A stretch of 64,000 nucleotides of DNA from an uncultured Paraburkholderia sp. (GCA_940746715.1 CALNWN010000001.1:310001-374000); one strand, 5' to 3'; counted from the stretch's first letter, positions 1 through 11,290 are shown. Notes: a model not told the origin generated them from the sequence alone. A program made the numbers and translations.

Positions 1-2
1 TA

Positions 3-929
3 CTGCTGCGGGTCAGCCGCGTGGGTATCTGCGGCACGGACATGCACATCTACTCGGGGAACCAGCCCTACCTGCAATATCCGCGCGTCATGGGGCACGA
101 GTTGTCGGCCATCGTCGCCGATGCCGATCCCGGCGCGCATGTCGAGGCCGGCGACCCGGTCTATGTCATGCCCTATCTGTCGTGCGGAACGTGCATCGCG
201 TGCCGGCAGGGCAAGACCAATTGCTGCGTCAATATCAAGGTGCTCGGCGTGCATCGCGACGTTGCGCTGATGGAATATCTGTCGGTCCCGGCGCAGTTTG
301 TGCACAAGGCCGATGGCGTGACGCTCGATCAGGCCGCGATGCTCGAGTTCCTCGCCATCGGCGCGCACGCGGTTCGCCGTGCCGACGTGTCGGCCGGGCA
401 GCGCGTGCTTGTCGTGGGCGCGGGGCCGATCGGCATGGCGGCCATGCTGTTCGCGAACCTGCGCGGCGCAAGCGTCACCTGCCTCGACACGCGCGCCGAC
501 CGTCTCGCGTTCAGCCGCGAGCACCTTGCGGTTGCCACGGTGCAGATCGGGCCGCATGACGTCGACGAGCTTGCGGCGCTCACCAACGGCGAATTTTTCG
601 ACGTCGTGTTCGACGCGACGGGAAACGTCAAAGCAATGAACCGCGGTTTCGAGTTCATTGCGCACGGCGGCAAATACGTGCTGATTTCAATCGTGCCCGG
701 CGAGATCAGCTTCTCCGATCCGGAGTTTCACAAGCGCGAGGCGACGCTGCTCGGCAGCCGCAACGCCACCGCCGAAGACTTCGAGACGGTGCTTGAAGCG
801 ATGCGCGCGGGGCGCATTCCGGACAAGGCGCTCAACACTCACCGCATGCGCCTGTCCGACGTCCCCACCGAGTTCCCGAAGCTGATGGAGCCCGGACAGA
901 CCGTCGTCAAGGCGCTGGTGGAATGCTAA
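3..929 (+). CDS. zinc-dependent alcohol/polyol dehydrogenase, 5' end cut by window edge
   Basis: Frame open from the window edge (LLRVSRVGICGTDMHIYSG...GHE...), GxGPIG Rossmann motif, Cys-rich structural zinc loop CGTCIACRQGKTNCC. Confidence 0.85.
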   Translation: MLRVSRVGICGTDMHIYSGNQPYLQYPRVMGHELSAIVADADPGAHVEAGDPVYVMPYLSCGTCIACRQGKTNCCVNIKVLGVHRDVALMEYLSVPAQFVHKADGVTLDQAAMLEFLAIGAHAVRRADVSAGQRVLVVGAGPIGMAAMLFANLRGASVTCLDTRADRLAFSREHLAVATVQIGPHDVDELAALTNGEFFDVVFDATGNVKAMNRGFEFIAHGGKYVLISIVPGEISFSDPEFHKREATLLGSRNATAEDFETVLEAMRAGRIPDKALNTHRMRLSDVPTEFPKLMEPGQTVVKALVEC

Positions 930-953
930 CCGGACCTGCTGGAATCGTTCGAG

Positions 954-2114
954 ATGAGTGAACCCATTCTTCAATTCGGCACCAGCCGGTTTTTGCAGGC
1001 ACATGTCGCGCTGTTCGTTTCGCAGGCGCTCGAGCGGGGTCAAGCAATCGGCGGCATCAGCGTCGTGCAGACTACCGGCAACCCGGCCAGCGAGGCGCGC
1101 ATCGCCGCCCTCGCGCAGGCAGGCAGCTATCCGGTGAGAATCCGCGGCAGGGAAAACGGCGCGGTCGTCGACACTGTGGTTCAATGCGGCGCGGTGCGCG
1201 CCGCCTGGGTCGCGAAGCGCGACTGGGCTGCGATCCGGCAAGCGGTCATTCACGACGTGCGCGTGATCGTGTCGAATACGGGCGATGCGGGCTATCGCCT
1301 CGACGAGCGCGACTCGCCCGCCGTCCTCGCGCTTCATGACCGGGTGCCGCACAGCTACCCTGCCAAGCTGCTCGCGCTCCTTCATGCACGGTGGCGCGAG
1401 CGGCCCGGCGCGGGCGTGTCGATTTTTCCATGCGAGCTCGTCGCGAGCAACGGCGACACGCTGCGCGATCTGGTCATCGGCCTCGCCGAACGGTGGGCGC
1501 AGCCCGCACCATTCATCGCCTATCTGTCGCAGCAGTGCGTGTGGGTCAACTCGCTCGTCGACCGGATTGTTTCCGAACCGATCGAGCCGGTGGGCGCCGT
1601 CGCGGAACCGTATGCGCTATGGGCGATCGAGCGGCATCCCGGCATGGAGTTGCCGTGTACGCACGACGACATCGTCGTGACCGACGACCTGCACAGCTAT
1701 GAGCAACTGAAGCTGTTCTTTCTGAACCTCGGACACACGTGGTTCGCCGACCAATGGCTCGCAGAGCGCCGAAGCGCCGACGAGACGGTGTTCGACGCGA
1801 TGAACGACGCCGCGCTGCGCGCAGGCATCGAGGCGGTGTGGGGGCAGGAGGTGTTGCCCGTCTTCGGTACGATGGGTCTGGGCGATCGTGCGCAGCAGTA
1901 CCTCGCGAGCGTGCGCGAACGGTTGATGAACCCGTATCTCGATCACCGCATCGCCGATATCGCCCAAAACCACGTGGAAAAAGTGCAGCGGCGAATCGCT
2001 CCGCTGATCGCGTTGGCCGATTCGCTCGCGGTCGCGCCTCATCAGACGCGCCTGCGCGAAACCTTGGCGCGCCATGGACTGGCACCCACAGCGCAAGCAG
2101 CGGCCGCATCGTAA
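954..2114 (+). CDS. mannitol dehydrogenase family oxidoreductase (D-mannonate/tagaturonate reductase-like)
   Basis: 386 aa ORF, N-terminal QFGTSRFLQAHVALFVSQ typical of the family; follows the polyol dehydrogenase. Confidence 0.8.
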   Translation: MSEPILQFGTSRFLQAHVALFVSQALERGQAIGGISVVQTTGNPASEARIAALAQAGSYPVRIRGRENGAVVDTVVQCGAVRAAWVAKRDWAAIRQAVIHDVRVIVSNTGDAGYRLDERDSPAVLALHDRVPHSYPAKLLALLHARWRERPGAGVSIFPCELVASNGDTLRDLVIGLAERWAQPAPFIAYLSQQCVWVNSLVDRIVSEPIEPVGAVAEPYALWAIERHPGMELPCTHDDIVVTDDLHSYEQLKLFFLNLGHTWFADQWLAERRSADETVFDAMNDAALRAGIEAVWGQEVLPVFGTMGLGDRAQQYLASVRERLMNPYLDHRIADIAQNHVEKVQRRIAPLIALADSLAVAPHQTRLRETLARHGLAPTAQAAAAS

Positions 2115-2130
2115 AAGGCCGCTGCGCGCG

Positions 2131-2829
2131 TCACATTGGTGCGTGCACGTAACGCCATTCGAATCCGCTGCCCGAGCGCCCGACCTTGCCCGCGGACGTC
2201 TCGGGAAAATGGGCCGCGAAAACTGTCGCGTCTGCTTGCCATGGCGCGATGCCGTGCGCGGCCAGCCAGGCATTACCGCCGCCCGCCGCGGTCGCCGACA
2301 GCAGCATGCCGCCGCCGAACAAGGCCAGACCGCCGCCCACATACGGGCCGAGCATAAAGGCGCTGCTGGCGCGCGCAACGCGGCGCGGCGCGAAAAGGTC
2401 GCTGAAAATCGATAACGCGGCGGGACTCAATGCGGCTTCTGCGATGGCCGTGCCGGCACGCGCGAGCAGCAGCTCGGAAAAATTGCTGGCGAACCCGCAG
2501 GCCGTGGTGGAGATTGCCCAGATCGCAATGCAAGCGGCAATCAACTTCACCCGATTCGCGCGATCGACGAGCCGTGCCACGAACACGCCTGCTGTCGCGT
2601 AGCACATCGTGAACGAGAAGCCTTGCAGCAGGCCGATTTGCGTATCGGTGAGCCCGAGCGACTGCTTGATGGGCGGCACGAGAATGCTGACTACCTGCCG
2701 GTCGAGGTACGAGAACGCAAAGCAGATAAAAAACAGCAGCACGATGTAGACCGAATGGCCTGCATTCCCACTGGAGGTACTTCTGGCTAATTCATCGGCC
2801 GGCTCGGCCGAACAAGTCTGCGCGCTCAT
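2131..2829 (-). pseudogene. MFS transporter, N-terminal ~200 aa only
   Basis: FSYLDRQVVSILVPPIKQSLGLTDTQIGLLQGF...; MFS similarity stops near 'GIAPWQA' (~2255), followed by an unrelated tail; the C-terminal half is absent before the next gene. Confidence 0.75.
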
Positions 2830-2898
2830 CTTTCGTCTCCGTATCGTTTAATGGCTGTTCAGATTTCGCTTCGCTGCGCGGCTGCATGGCGGCACAGC

Positions 2899-3930
2899 TC
2901 AATCGATATTCGCTTGCGAAGCCAGCAGCGCAATGCAGTCGCCCGGCTCCACGCGGGCAAATGTGCGCATGCACATGACCTTGCCGTCGCCGCGAAATGC
3001 GATCTCCTCCGGCGGCTGCCAGGGACGGTGCGGATCGAAGAGGCGCCCGGCCAACTGACCAGCGCGCACCTCGTCGCCTAACGCGAACATGGGCTCGAAC
3101 ACGCCGGCGTGCGGCGAGTACACATAGTGGTGCGCGCCTTCCACGCGCAGAAAACGTGTGCGCTGCGCGCCAGGGGCCGTGTTCGCGTCGGGCGTCATGC
3201 CGAGCCGATGCAGCACCCGCTGCAGCCCGGCCTCGACGATCGCGAGGTTGGCGGCATCGCAGCCCGCATGGCCGCCGAACTCTCCGCACAGAAAGAGCTT
3301 GCCGTGGCGCCCGGCTGCCGCGGCGAAGGTCCGGTCCTCGCCGAGCAGGTCCATGATCATGGTGTTCGGCGCGCCGAACTCGCGAACCAGCGCCATGTAG
3401 AGCGCCCGTCGTGCTCCGCGTTGTTCTCCTTGATCCGGCGGCGACGCGAGCAGCGTCGGCAGATGATCGAACGAAGCGCCGCCGGCGTGAAGGTCGATCA
3501 CGACATCGGTTCACGGCAGCAGTTCGGTTTCCACGTAGTGCGCAATCATTTCCGTCGGCTGGCCGTTGCGTGCGCCCGGAAACAGGCGGTTCAGATTGCC
3601 GTGGTCGATCGGCGACGTGCGCGAACCGTTGATGAACGCCGGAAAGTTGAGACCCAAAATCACAATCAGGCGGCCCCGTATCGTCATCGAAGGCAGCCGC
3701 TGCAGCAGTTTCATCAGCGCGACGGGGCCTTCGTATTCGTCGCCGTGGTTGCCGCCCGTCAGGAGGACGGTCGGCCCGGACCCGGCGCCTGCGTTATGCA
3801 CCGCCACTGGAATGGGAATATGGCCGTAGGCGGAACGATCGTGCGACCACGGCAAGCGCAGCGTGCCGGTCTGAAAACCGACGCGCTCGAATTCGATGTC
3901 CGTGGCGATGAGAGAGGCAGAACTGGTCAT
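2899..3930 (-). pseudogene. M14-type succinylglutamate desuccinylase/aspartoacylase family deacylase with internal TGA
   Basis: Two same-frame ORFs separated by TGA at 3511-3513: ...TEMIAHYVETELLP*TDVVIDLHAGG...; GGNHGDEYEGP zinc-site motif. Confidence 0.8.
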
Positions 3931-4045
3931 GGCGGCACACGTGAAGAGGAAGTTGTTCACTATCGCTGACGCCGGACGGCGGCGCCAATGCCGATTTCTG
4001 CCGCGGCTGATGCCTTGCAGGCATCGCACCGGAATGCGCCGCCTG

Positions 4046-4922
4046 CTACCGCAGTTGCTCGACGAAACGCGCCAGCGCGGGGTTCGCGTCTGCCGAAGCA
4101 AAGCAGAATTCGAGCGGCAGCGGCACCGACAGATCGCGCAACTCGACAAAACGCACACGTACCGGCGGCCGATAGCGGTTCGCAGCATTGACGATGGCGG
4201 CGCCCATGCCCGCGGAAACCAGCGAAAGAATCGCGGTTTCCGTCGACGCCTCCTGACGGATATCGAGCGTCAGCCCGCGCTCGGCACAAGCCGATAGCAG
4301 GCGGTCATAGTAAGCCGGATAAATGCGGCGAGGAAACGCAATGAATGGCCTACCCACGAGTTCGCTCGTCATCACGGCGCCTGTACCGCCGAGCGGCCAT
4401 GCTTGCGGCACGGCCAGCACGACGTTCTGCTCGAGCACCGGAATGCTTGCGAGCCCCTGCGGCAAGGTGCCGAGGCCGGTAACAGAAGCCGCCGTCGAGC
4501 TGTCCAGCTGCAATCGCCTCGAACTGCTCGGGCGTGTTCATCGGCGTCAGTTGGAGCGCGACGTGCGGCGAGCTCTGTTCGAATGCGCTCAATGCATGCG
4601 AGACGACACCGATCCACGCGGCGTTTTCGACAAAGCCGATCCGCAGATGGCCATGCACGCCGGCCGCAATGCGCCGCGCGAGCCGGTTGGCCGCATCGAC
4701 ACGTGTGAGGATATCCCTCGCCTGCGCAAGATACGCAGTGCCCGCCGCCGTCAACTTGAGGCCGCGTGGCGTGCGCTCGAACAACGCCGCGCCGACCGCG
4801 TCTTCAAGATCCTGGATCTGACGGGAGATCGCCGGCTGCGTGACATGCAACTGCTCGGAGGCGGCCCGCACGCTGCGCAGTTCGGCGACAGCAATGAAAT
4901 AGCGAAGATGTCGAAGCTCCAT
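4046..4922 (-). pseudogene. LysR-family transcriptional regulator, frameshifted
   Basis: MELRHLRYFIAVAELRSVRAASEQLHVTQPAISRQIQDLE... continues in another frame (LGTLPQGLASIPVLEQNVVLAVP...) after ~4480. Confidence 0.8.
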
Positions 4923-5126
4923 GGTCGTTTCGTACGGGTCAGGTCGTCGGCAATGATAGAGCAGGACGAAAAGAACAATGGCTGCACACCCTCGCGCAAT
5001 CGCCGTTGCTGTTACGATAACGTGGACCTGCGACGGCGCGCGAAAGAGCCTCTGCACGCCACCCCGCAGCAGGTCACAATTGCCGCGCAGACCGCCCTTG
5101 AAGTAATCCTTTCTGGAACCCGCCTC

Positions 5127-5383
5127 GTGAACCTGTCTCAACGCAACAACGTCCGCGTAGCGGGAAACGGCCCGGCAACGATGATCTTCTCGCATGGCTT
5201 CGGCTGTGATCAAACCATGTGGCGCTACGTCGCGCCGACATTCGAGGGACGCTACCGGACGGTGCTGTTCGATCTCGTCGGCAGCGGAGGATCGGATCTC
5301 GCGAGCTACGACTACCAGAAATATGGATCGCTGCACGGCTACGCGGCCGATGTATTGCAGATCGTTGAAGAGTTCGCGACCGG
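5127..5383 (+). pseudogene. RsbQ-like alpha/beta hydrolase, N-terminal fragment
   Basis: VNLSQRNNVRVAGNGPATMIFSHGFGCDQTMWRYVAPTFEGRYRTVLFDLVGSGGSD...; ends abruptly at a junction with histidine kinase sequence. Confidence 0.75.
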
Positions 5384-6105
5384 GTGCGGCTCGCGCAAAT
5401 CACGCAGAATCTGCTGAACAATGCGCTTCGCTACACGCCTCCCGGCGGCAAGATCTGGCTCGCGGTCTCGAGGCAAGGCGACGAAGCGGTGATTGCAGTG
5501 CGCGACAACGGCATCGGAATTCCCGCAGAAGACTTGCCGACCATCTTCGACATGTTTGCCCAGGCGGCCTCGGGGTGGGACTGGCGCTCGTGCGCGCGCT
5601 GGTCGAACTGCATCAGGGGCGCGTAACGGTTCACAGTTCTGGGCCTGGTCAGGGAAGCGCGTTCGAAGTCCGATTGCCCGCCTTACGTGAAGCTCCGCAA
5701 CCGTTAGCTCAGCCAACTAATCAGTCTCGCACGCCGTGCTGGACTTCGCGCCGCGTGCTGGTCGTCGATGACAATGAGGGAGCGGCTTCGAGTCTCAGTA
5801 CCTTGCTCGAGGTGGAAGGACACACGGTACACATGGCAACGAGCGGGCTCGAAGCGCTACGCTCAGTAGACGACTTCGTTCCTGAAGCCGTGATTCTTGA
5901 CCTGGGCTTGCCCGATATAGACGGAAGAGAAGTCGCGCGGCGCATCCGCGAGAACCACGGTTCGAGCGTCGCGCTGATTGCCCTCACCGGCTGGTCCCCG
6001 GACAAGGATGCCGCCGCGCGGCCGACCGACTTCGATGCTTACCTCGTGAAACCAGTCGACGTCGACGCGCTGCTGAGCGCGCTCGAGCGGATATCCGCGC
6101 AATGA
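5384..6105 (+). pseudogene. hybrid sensor histidine kinase/response regulator, C-terminal fragment with internal deletion
   Basis: VRLAQITQNLLNNALRYTPPGG (N box) and DNGIGIP (G1) in one frame, GLGVGLALVRALVELHQGRV (G2) plus receiver domain (VLVVDDN...LDLGLPDIDG...KPVD) in another. Confidence 0.8.
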
Positions 6106-6257
6106 GCCCGCCCGCGAGGGAAAACCCCTAAGTCCCGCCGCCCCGCCCCACATGGCTTTGCCCGCTTCGCGCTGCGAATCGTTAGCTTGACGATAACAAA
6201 CGCTTGCCGAAGGTGATTGAAGCCGCTTCCCCGTTTCCTCTAGAGTCACCCTGTCGT

Positions 6258-6298
6258 GGACAAAGCGGCGCCCGGCATTCACGAATGCCGCCTTGTCC
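6258..6298. repeat. imperfect hairpin (GGACAA...CGGCATTC-AC-GAATGCCG...TTGTCC)
   Basis: Inner 8-bp perfect arms and outer 6-bp perfect arms upstream of madL. Confidence 0.5.
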
Positions 6299-6407
6299 GC
6301 GCAACGCCGCCTCGCCAGAGGCCGATAAAGCCCGTCAGCAGCACTTCGCGTGAAAGCCGGGTAAGACACTAAAGCAAGCGTCGACGACGGTCGACTGGAG
6401 ACACGAG

Positions 6408-6807
6408 ATGATCATCTACGGAACTGCGCTGCTCGCTTTCTGCCACCTTGCGGGACTCTTTCTGGGCGATCTGCTCGGAGCCGCGATCGGCGTCAAGACC
6501 AACGTCGGGGGCGTCGGTATCGCGATGCTGCTGCTGATCTTCCTGCGCCTCTATCTGCACGGCAAAGGACTGCTGCCGAAGGAAACGGAAGCCGGCGTGG
6601 GCTTTTGGGGCGCCATGTACATCCCCGTCGTCGTGGCGATGGCGGCCAACCAGAACGTCGTCGCCGCGCTCAATCAAGGGCGGACCGGTCGCGCTGCTTT
6701 CGGCCTTGGGCGCAGTCGCCTTGTGTGCCGGCTGCATCGCGGTGCTGTCGCGCACCGGCCGCGACAGCACCTCGTTCATCAACGCCCCGCAACCCGAAGA
6801 GATCTGA
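6408..6807 (+). pseudogene. madL: malonate transporter subunit MadL, frameshifted
   Basis: MIIYGTALLAFCHLAGLFLGDLLGAAIGVKTNVGGVGIAMLLL...; native end KGGPVALLSALGAVALCAGCIAVLSRTGRDSTSFINAPQPEEI* is in the next frame after ~6672. Confidence 0.8.
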
Positions 6808-6821
6808 ACGAGGAGCCCGCC

Positions 6822-7589
6822 ATGATCCATATGATCGACAAAGTACTGATACAGAACGGCCTCGTCACCGCGTTTGCGCTTGTGGGACTCATCATGTGGG
6901 TCTCGTCGCTGATCTCGCGCAAGCTCACGTTCGGCCGCGTGCACGGCTCGGCGATCGCCATTCTGATCGGCCTCGTGCTCGCCTATCTGGGCGGCGCCTT
7001 CACCGCGGGTCAAAAAGGCTTGGCCGATCTGCCGCTCTTTGCCGGCGTCGGGCTGATGGGCGGCGCCATGCTGCGCGACTTCGCGATTGGCGCGACGGCC
7101 TTCGAGGTGCAGGCCACCGAAGCTCGCAAGGCGGGGCTCATCGGCGTGGTCTCGCTGCTGCTCGGCACGGTGCTGCCGTTTATCGTCGGCGCGAGCGTCG
7201 CTGACGCGTTCGGCTATACCGATGCGGTCAGCATGACGACCATCGGTGCGGGCGCGGTCACCTACATTGTCGGTCCGGTGACCGGTGCGGCGATCGGCGC
7301 GAGTTCCGACGTGATCGCGCTCAGCATTGCAACGGGTCTCATCAAGACGATCATCGTGATGATCGGCACGCCGCTCGCAGCCAATTTCATGGGCCTGAAG
7401 ACGCCGCGCTCGGCGATGATTTTCGGCGGCCTCGCGGGCACCGTCAGCGGCGTGAGCGCAGGCCTCGCGGCAACCGACCGGCGGCTCGTTCCCTACGGTG
7501 CGTTGATCGCCACGTTTCACACGGGCGTGGGTTGCCTGCTCTGACCTTCGCTGCTGTTCTTTACGACGCGCGCGCTGGTGGGCGCCTGA
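6822..7589 (+). pseudogene. madM: malonate transporter subunit MadM with internal TGA near the C terminus
   Basis: MIHMIDKVLIQNGLVTAFALVG...FHTGVGCLL*PSLLFFTTRALVGA*; TGA at 7542-7544 in frame with the expected end at 7587-7589. Confidence 0.8.
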
Positions 7590-7637
7590 GCCGTAAGCAA
7601 GCGGCTCGCGTGCGATACCGCGCGCGGTGCGACGTGC

Positions 7638-8545
7638 TCACCCCTGGTCGCGCGTGCGCAGGCGGCACACGGCCATGAGCGCGAGCAGGTTCGGGTCGCG
7701 CTCGCGCGCCCGCAGGAAGCTGACGCCGATGGTCTGGTGCATCATGTATTGCCGTTTGAGCTGGATGAACTGCACCTTGTCGCCGAACACGCCGCGCACG
7801 CGGCCCGGCAACAAGGTGTAGCCGACGCCTCCGCTCACGAGGTTCATCAGCGAGTAGATGTCGCCGACCTGCATCGTTACCTTCGGGGTGAAGTCCGCGA
7901 CGCGAAACGCCTCCTGAAAGCCGTGATAGGTCGCAAAGCCCTCGCCGAGCGAGACGAAGGTTTCGTCGCGGCAATCGCGCAGGTCGACCGCTTCGAGGTT
8001 GGCGTACGGCGAATTCGCGGGCGCCGCGAAGAAGATGTCGTCTTCGAAAAGCGGAATGGATTCGATCTCGGGCTCGGCATCGGGCAACGCCATCAACGCG
8101 GCGTCGATTGCGCCCTGCTTCAGCTTCTCGATCAATTCGGCGTTCGGTCCGAGCACGAGTTCCACCTGAAGCGTAGGCCGGCGCACCTTGATGTCGACGA
8201 CAATGCCAGGCACGGTCCTGATGGTGAGCGAATACAGCGAGCCGATTTTCAGCCGGTCCGACGAATAGCCCGCCGCGTCGCGCGAATGCCGTCGGACATG
8301 AGCGTGAGGACTTCCCCGGCGACGTCCGCGAGCATTTGCGCGGCGTCGGTAGACCTGAGATTGCGGCCTTCATGGCGAAACAGCGCGCAGCGCACGCCCT
8401 GTTCGAGCGAATGCAGCGCGCGGTGCACGCTCACCGTGCTCACGTTCAGCACCTCGGCCGCCTTGGCGAGGCTGCCGGTCCGCATGAAGGCGAGCAGCAC
8501 TTCCAGCTTGCGGAAGGTGATTTCGTCGTCGATTCGGTCGCGAAT
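7638..8545 (-). pseudogene. LysR-family regulator (malonate-utilisation regulator-like), frameshifted
   Basis: N-term IDDEITFRKLEVLLAFMRTGSLAKAAEVLNVSTVSVHRALHSLEQ and effector domain (PGIVVDIKVRRPTLQVELVLGPN...) lie in different frames; break ~8250. No ATG in frame upstream (ATT at 8543-8545). Confidence 0.7.
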
Positions 8546-8700
8546 GGGGAGCTGGGGAACGGTCGGAACCCTTCATTATCAGCTCGTGCGAGCCCGCGGC
8601 AAATAGCGTTACCCCGACGCGCGGGGGCGAGGCCGCGCGCTGCTTGTCTCACGCCGCCTCGCGTGCGCCGGCCTTGCTAAACCGCCTCGGTGATACCGCC

Positions 8701-8865
8701 TCAGTTGCGATGCTGATGGCGCTGCCAATGCCACACAGGCGTCTGGTCCAGTTGCCGCAGCATTTGAGTGCGGCGATATTCCCGCCGATAGTGGCCGACC
8801 GCGAAGATGATGCCGATCACGAGGACGGCCAGACCCATCACGACGCATACCAGTTCTTCGTCCAT
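8701..8865 (-). CDS. small single-TM hypothetical protein
   Basis: 54 aa MDEELVCVVMGLAVLVIGIIFAVGHYRREYRRTQM... Confidence 0.4.
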   Translation of the reverse strand: MDEELVCVVMGLAVLVIGIIFAVGHYRREYRRTQMLRQLDQTPVWHWQRHQHRN

Positions 8866-8914
8866 GGCTACCTTTCTCGTCAAAATTTCGATGCAACGAT
8901 GACAGGTTCGCGGC

Positions 8915-9111
8915 TTAGCGTTTGCGCGCCACCGCGTTGAGCATTGAATGCCCTGCGCCGGTGACATGCAGGCGCTGGTGTCCGGAAGCGAGTTCTTCGA
9001 GTGCGACGAGCTGGCGTTCAAGCAATGTGTCGAGCTCCCGCGACACATGTCGATCTGATCCGGAGCCGCCTTGACGAGCATGAGGGTGGCGAACTCCTTT
9101 GGGCTTAGCAT
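8915..9111 (-). pseudogene. small conserved hypothetical protein, frameshifted
   Basis: MLSPKEFATLMLVKAAPDQIDM / SRELDTLLERQLVALEELASGHQRLHVTGAGHSMLNAVARKR in adjacent frames. Confidence 0.5.
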
Positions 9112-9850
9112 AGTTGTCTCTCACAACGTTCTATTAATCCGGACGGAAGCACGAATTACCGCAGAATACCCGCCCGAGGGCAAATACCAGCAATTGTTTC
9201 CGGTTCGTTTTGATTATCGGGCAGCGACGCCTCGGAGTGTTAATTGTAAACTGAAAAAGTCCGATTACGGCGAATGAATAAATGCATTGACGCGCAGACG
9301 CGATAGTTGCGAATTAAACATATCATATGCGGCGGCTGGCGGATTACGCCATGTGGCGGCAGGAGCCGCCCGTTACTATGAGGAAAAGCGCGCTGCACGG
9401 CTCGCGGTCATGGCGTCACAGGGACACGGCGTTTAAATATGCAGCGGCGATTTACGGGTGAATTTATTAATCGCTATTTAATCCGCTTTTATGCAACCGG
9501 TATTTATTATGCGTTTTGATGACCGTCAATGAATTGACATACTATCATGACACCGTTATTACAATTTTCGGGCCGGACTGAATCGCTGCCCTCGTTGCCT
9601 CGCGGTTTAACGCCGAGCGTTATCTCGCCGCCGCGCTGCGCTGGCGTGAACGCGCGGGGCGCCATGGACCGCGCAGGCGCGCCGGTCGTGGATTGGCCGC
9701 ATGCCGTTGTTGCACGGCGCCCTCTGTTTCAGCGGCCGACATGGCGATACCGGCCTCGCGCTCGTCGTTGAACCCGCGGCCTGAATCGATCGCGCGCAGC
9801 AGCGTTTGCAGTTTCTTCGTCATCACAGCAAGGTTCCTCGTCAGCGACGC

Positions 9851-11290
9851 TCAGGCCGCGTTTAGCCGCGCGAGCTCCGTATCGACCAGAAGCTTCCTCA
9901 ACTCCGACACACACGAACCGCAGTTGCCGCCCGCCTTCAAACACGCCGTGATGTCGGCAGCGGTCTTGAGGCCCTGCTCGCGAATCGCCGTGCAAATCGT
10001 ATTGCGCCCCACGCCGAAGCACGAACAGACCGTCGGCCCCGTATCGGCGCCCTTGCCGATCGGCTGGCCGGACAGCACGCCGATGCGGTCCGCTTCGTCG
10101 AGCCTGTCCTTCGCAAACAGGCTCGCGAGCCATTCACGCGCGGGCAACTCGGGACGCGCCGAGAGAAACACGCAGTTCTCGATACGATCGTCGACCAGAT
10201 GCACCGCGCGATAAATGCCCGCCGCGCGGTCCTCGTATTCGAGCCAGTCCGCATGCGCGTCGTCGACGCCGAAGAGCGCGCGCCCAAGCGCCACGTTCAC
10301 CCTGCTCTCGCCAAGGGTATTGCGACCGGCAAGCTCGTAGCGCACGAACTGCGTGCCCTGCACGCGCGTCCAGTAGGTCACGCCGTCGAGCAGCGGCGCG
10401 CGCCGGCTCAGCGAAAAGCCATGCCACGCGACATGAAACTTGTCGACCCGCACCGGCGTGTGCTTGAACTCGGGCTCGCCGGAAACCGGATCGACCACCG
10501 GATTCACCACGGCGCCCACGCGCGCGTCGGACGCAACCTGATCGTTCCAGTGAATCGGCACGAACACGCTGCCGCGCGCCATGCCGCCGCCGTATTGCAC
10601 GCGCGACCATCGCGCCCCAGCGGCTCGATACGCGCGCGAGGTCGCCTTCGCGCACACCGCACAGCAACGCGTCCTGCGGGTGCATGTCGACGAATGCTTC
10701 CGTCACATGGCCCGCGAGTTTTTCCGATTTGCCCGTGCGGGTCATCGTGTGCCACTGATCGCGCACGCGGCCGGTGTTCAGCGTGAGCGGATAGTCGTCA
10801 TCGGGCGCATGGGCCGGCGCGCGCGGCGGCGTGGCGATGAAACGCGCGCGGCTGTCCGCGTGACTAAAGCGGCGGTCGTCGAAAAGACGCGCGGTGCCCG
10901 GCGCGGCCGCGTCGCCGCTCGCGCGCACGGGCCACTGCACAGGCCGCAAGGACCCGTAGCCGTCGCTGCCGAGGCCGACCAGCCCGGCGAGATTGAACGC
11001 ACGACGCACGCCGCCGCTGTGTTCGTCGCCCGATTGCGCGGCGGCTTCGCTATCTTCGTTGCGCCATGCGCTGAGCCGCGCGTGTTCGTCGAAGATCTAG
11101 TGCTGGCTCGCGAAGCCGAAGCCCGCATAGCCCATGCGCCGCGCCACGTCGCAGATGATTTGCCAGTCCGGGCGCGCCTCGCCCGGCGCCGGCAGAAAAG
11201 CACGCTGGCGCGAAATCCTGTGCTCCGAATTCGTCACCGTGCCGTCCTTCTCGCCCCAGCCGAGCGCGACCTCCCGCTGACGCCGGGCGC
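9851..11290 (-). pseudogene. assimilatory nitrate reductase large subunit (NasA-like), C-terminal remnant
   Basis: VALGWGEKDGTVTNSEHRISRQRAFLPAPGEARPDWQIICDVARRMGYAGF; NTGRVRDQWHTMTRTGKS; C-terminal CSCFGVGRNTI...GGNCGSC BFD-like [2Fe-2S] domain. In-frame TAG at 11097-11099, frameshift ~10600, N-terminal part absent. Confidence 0.8.
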
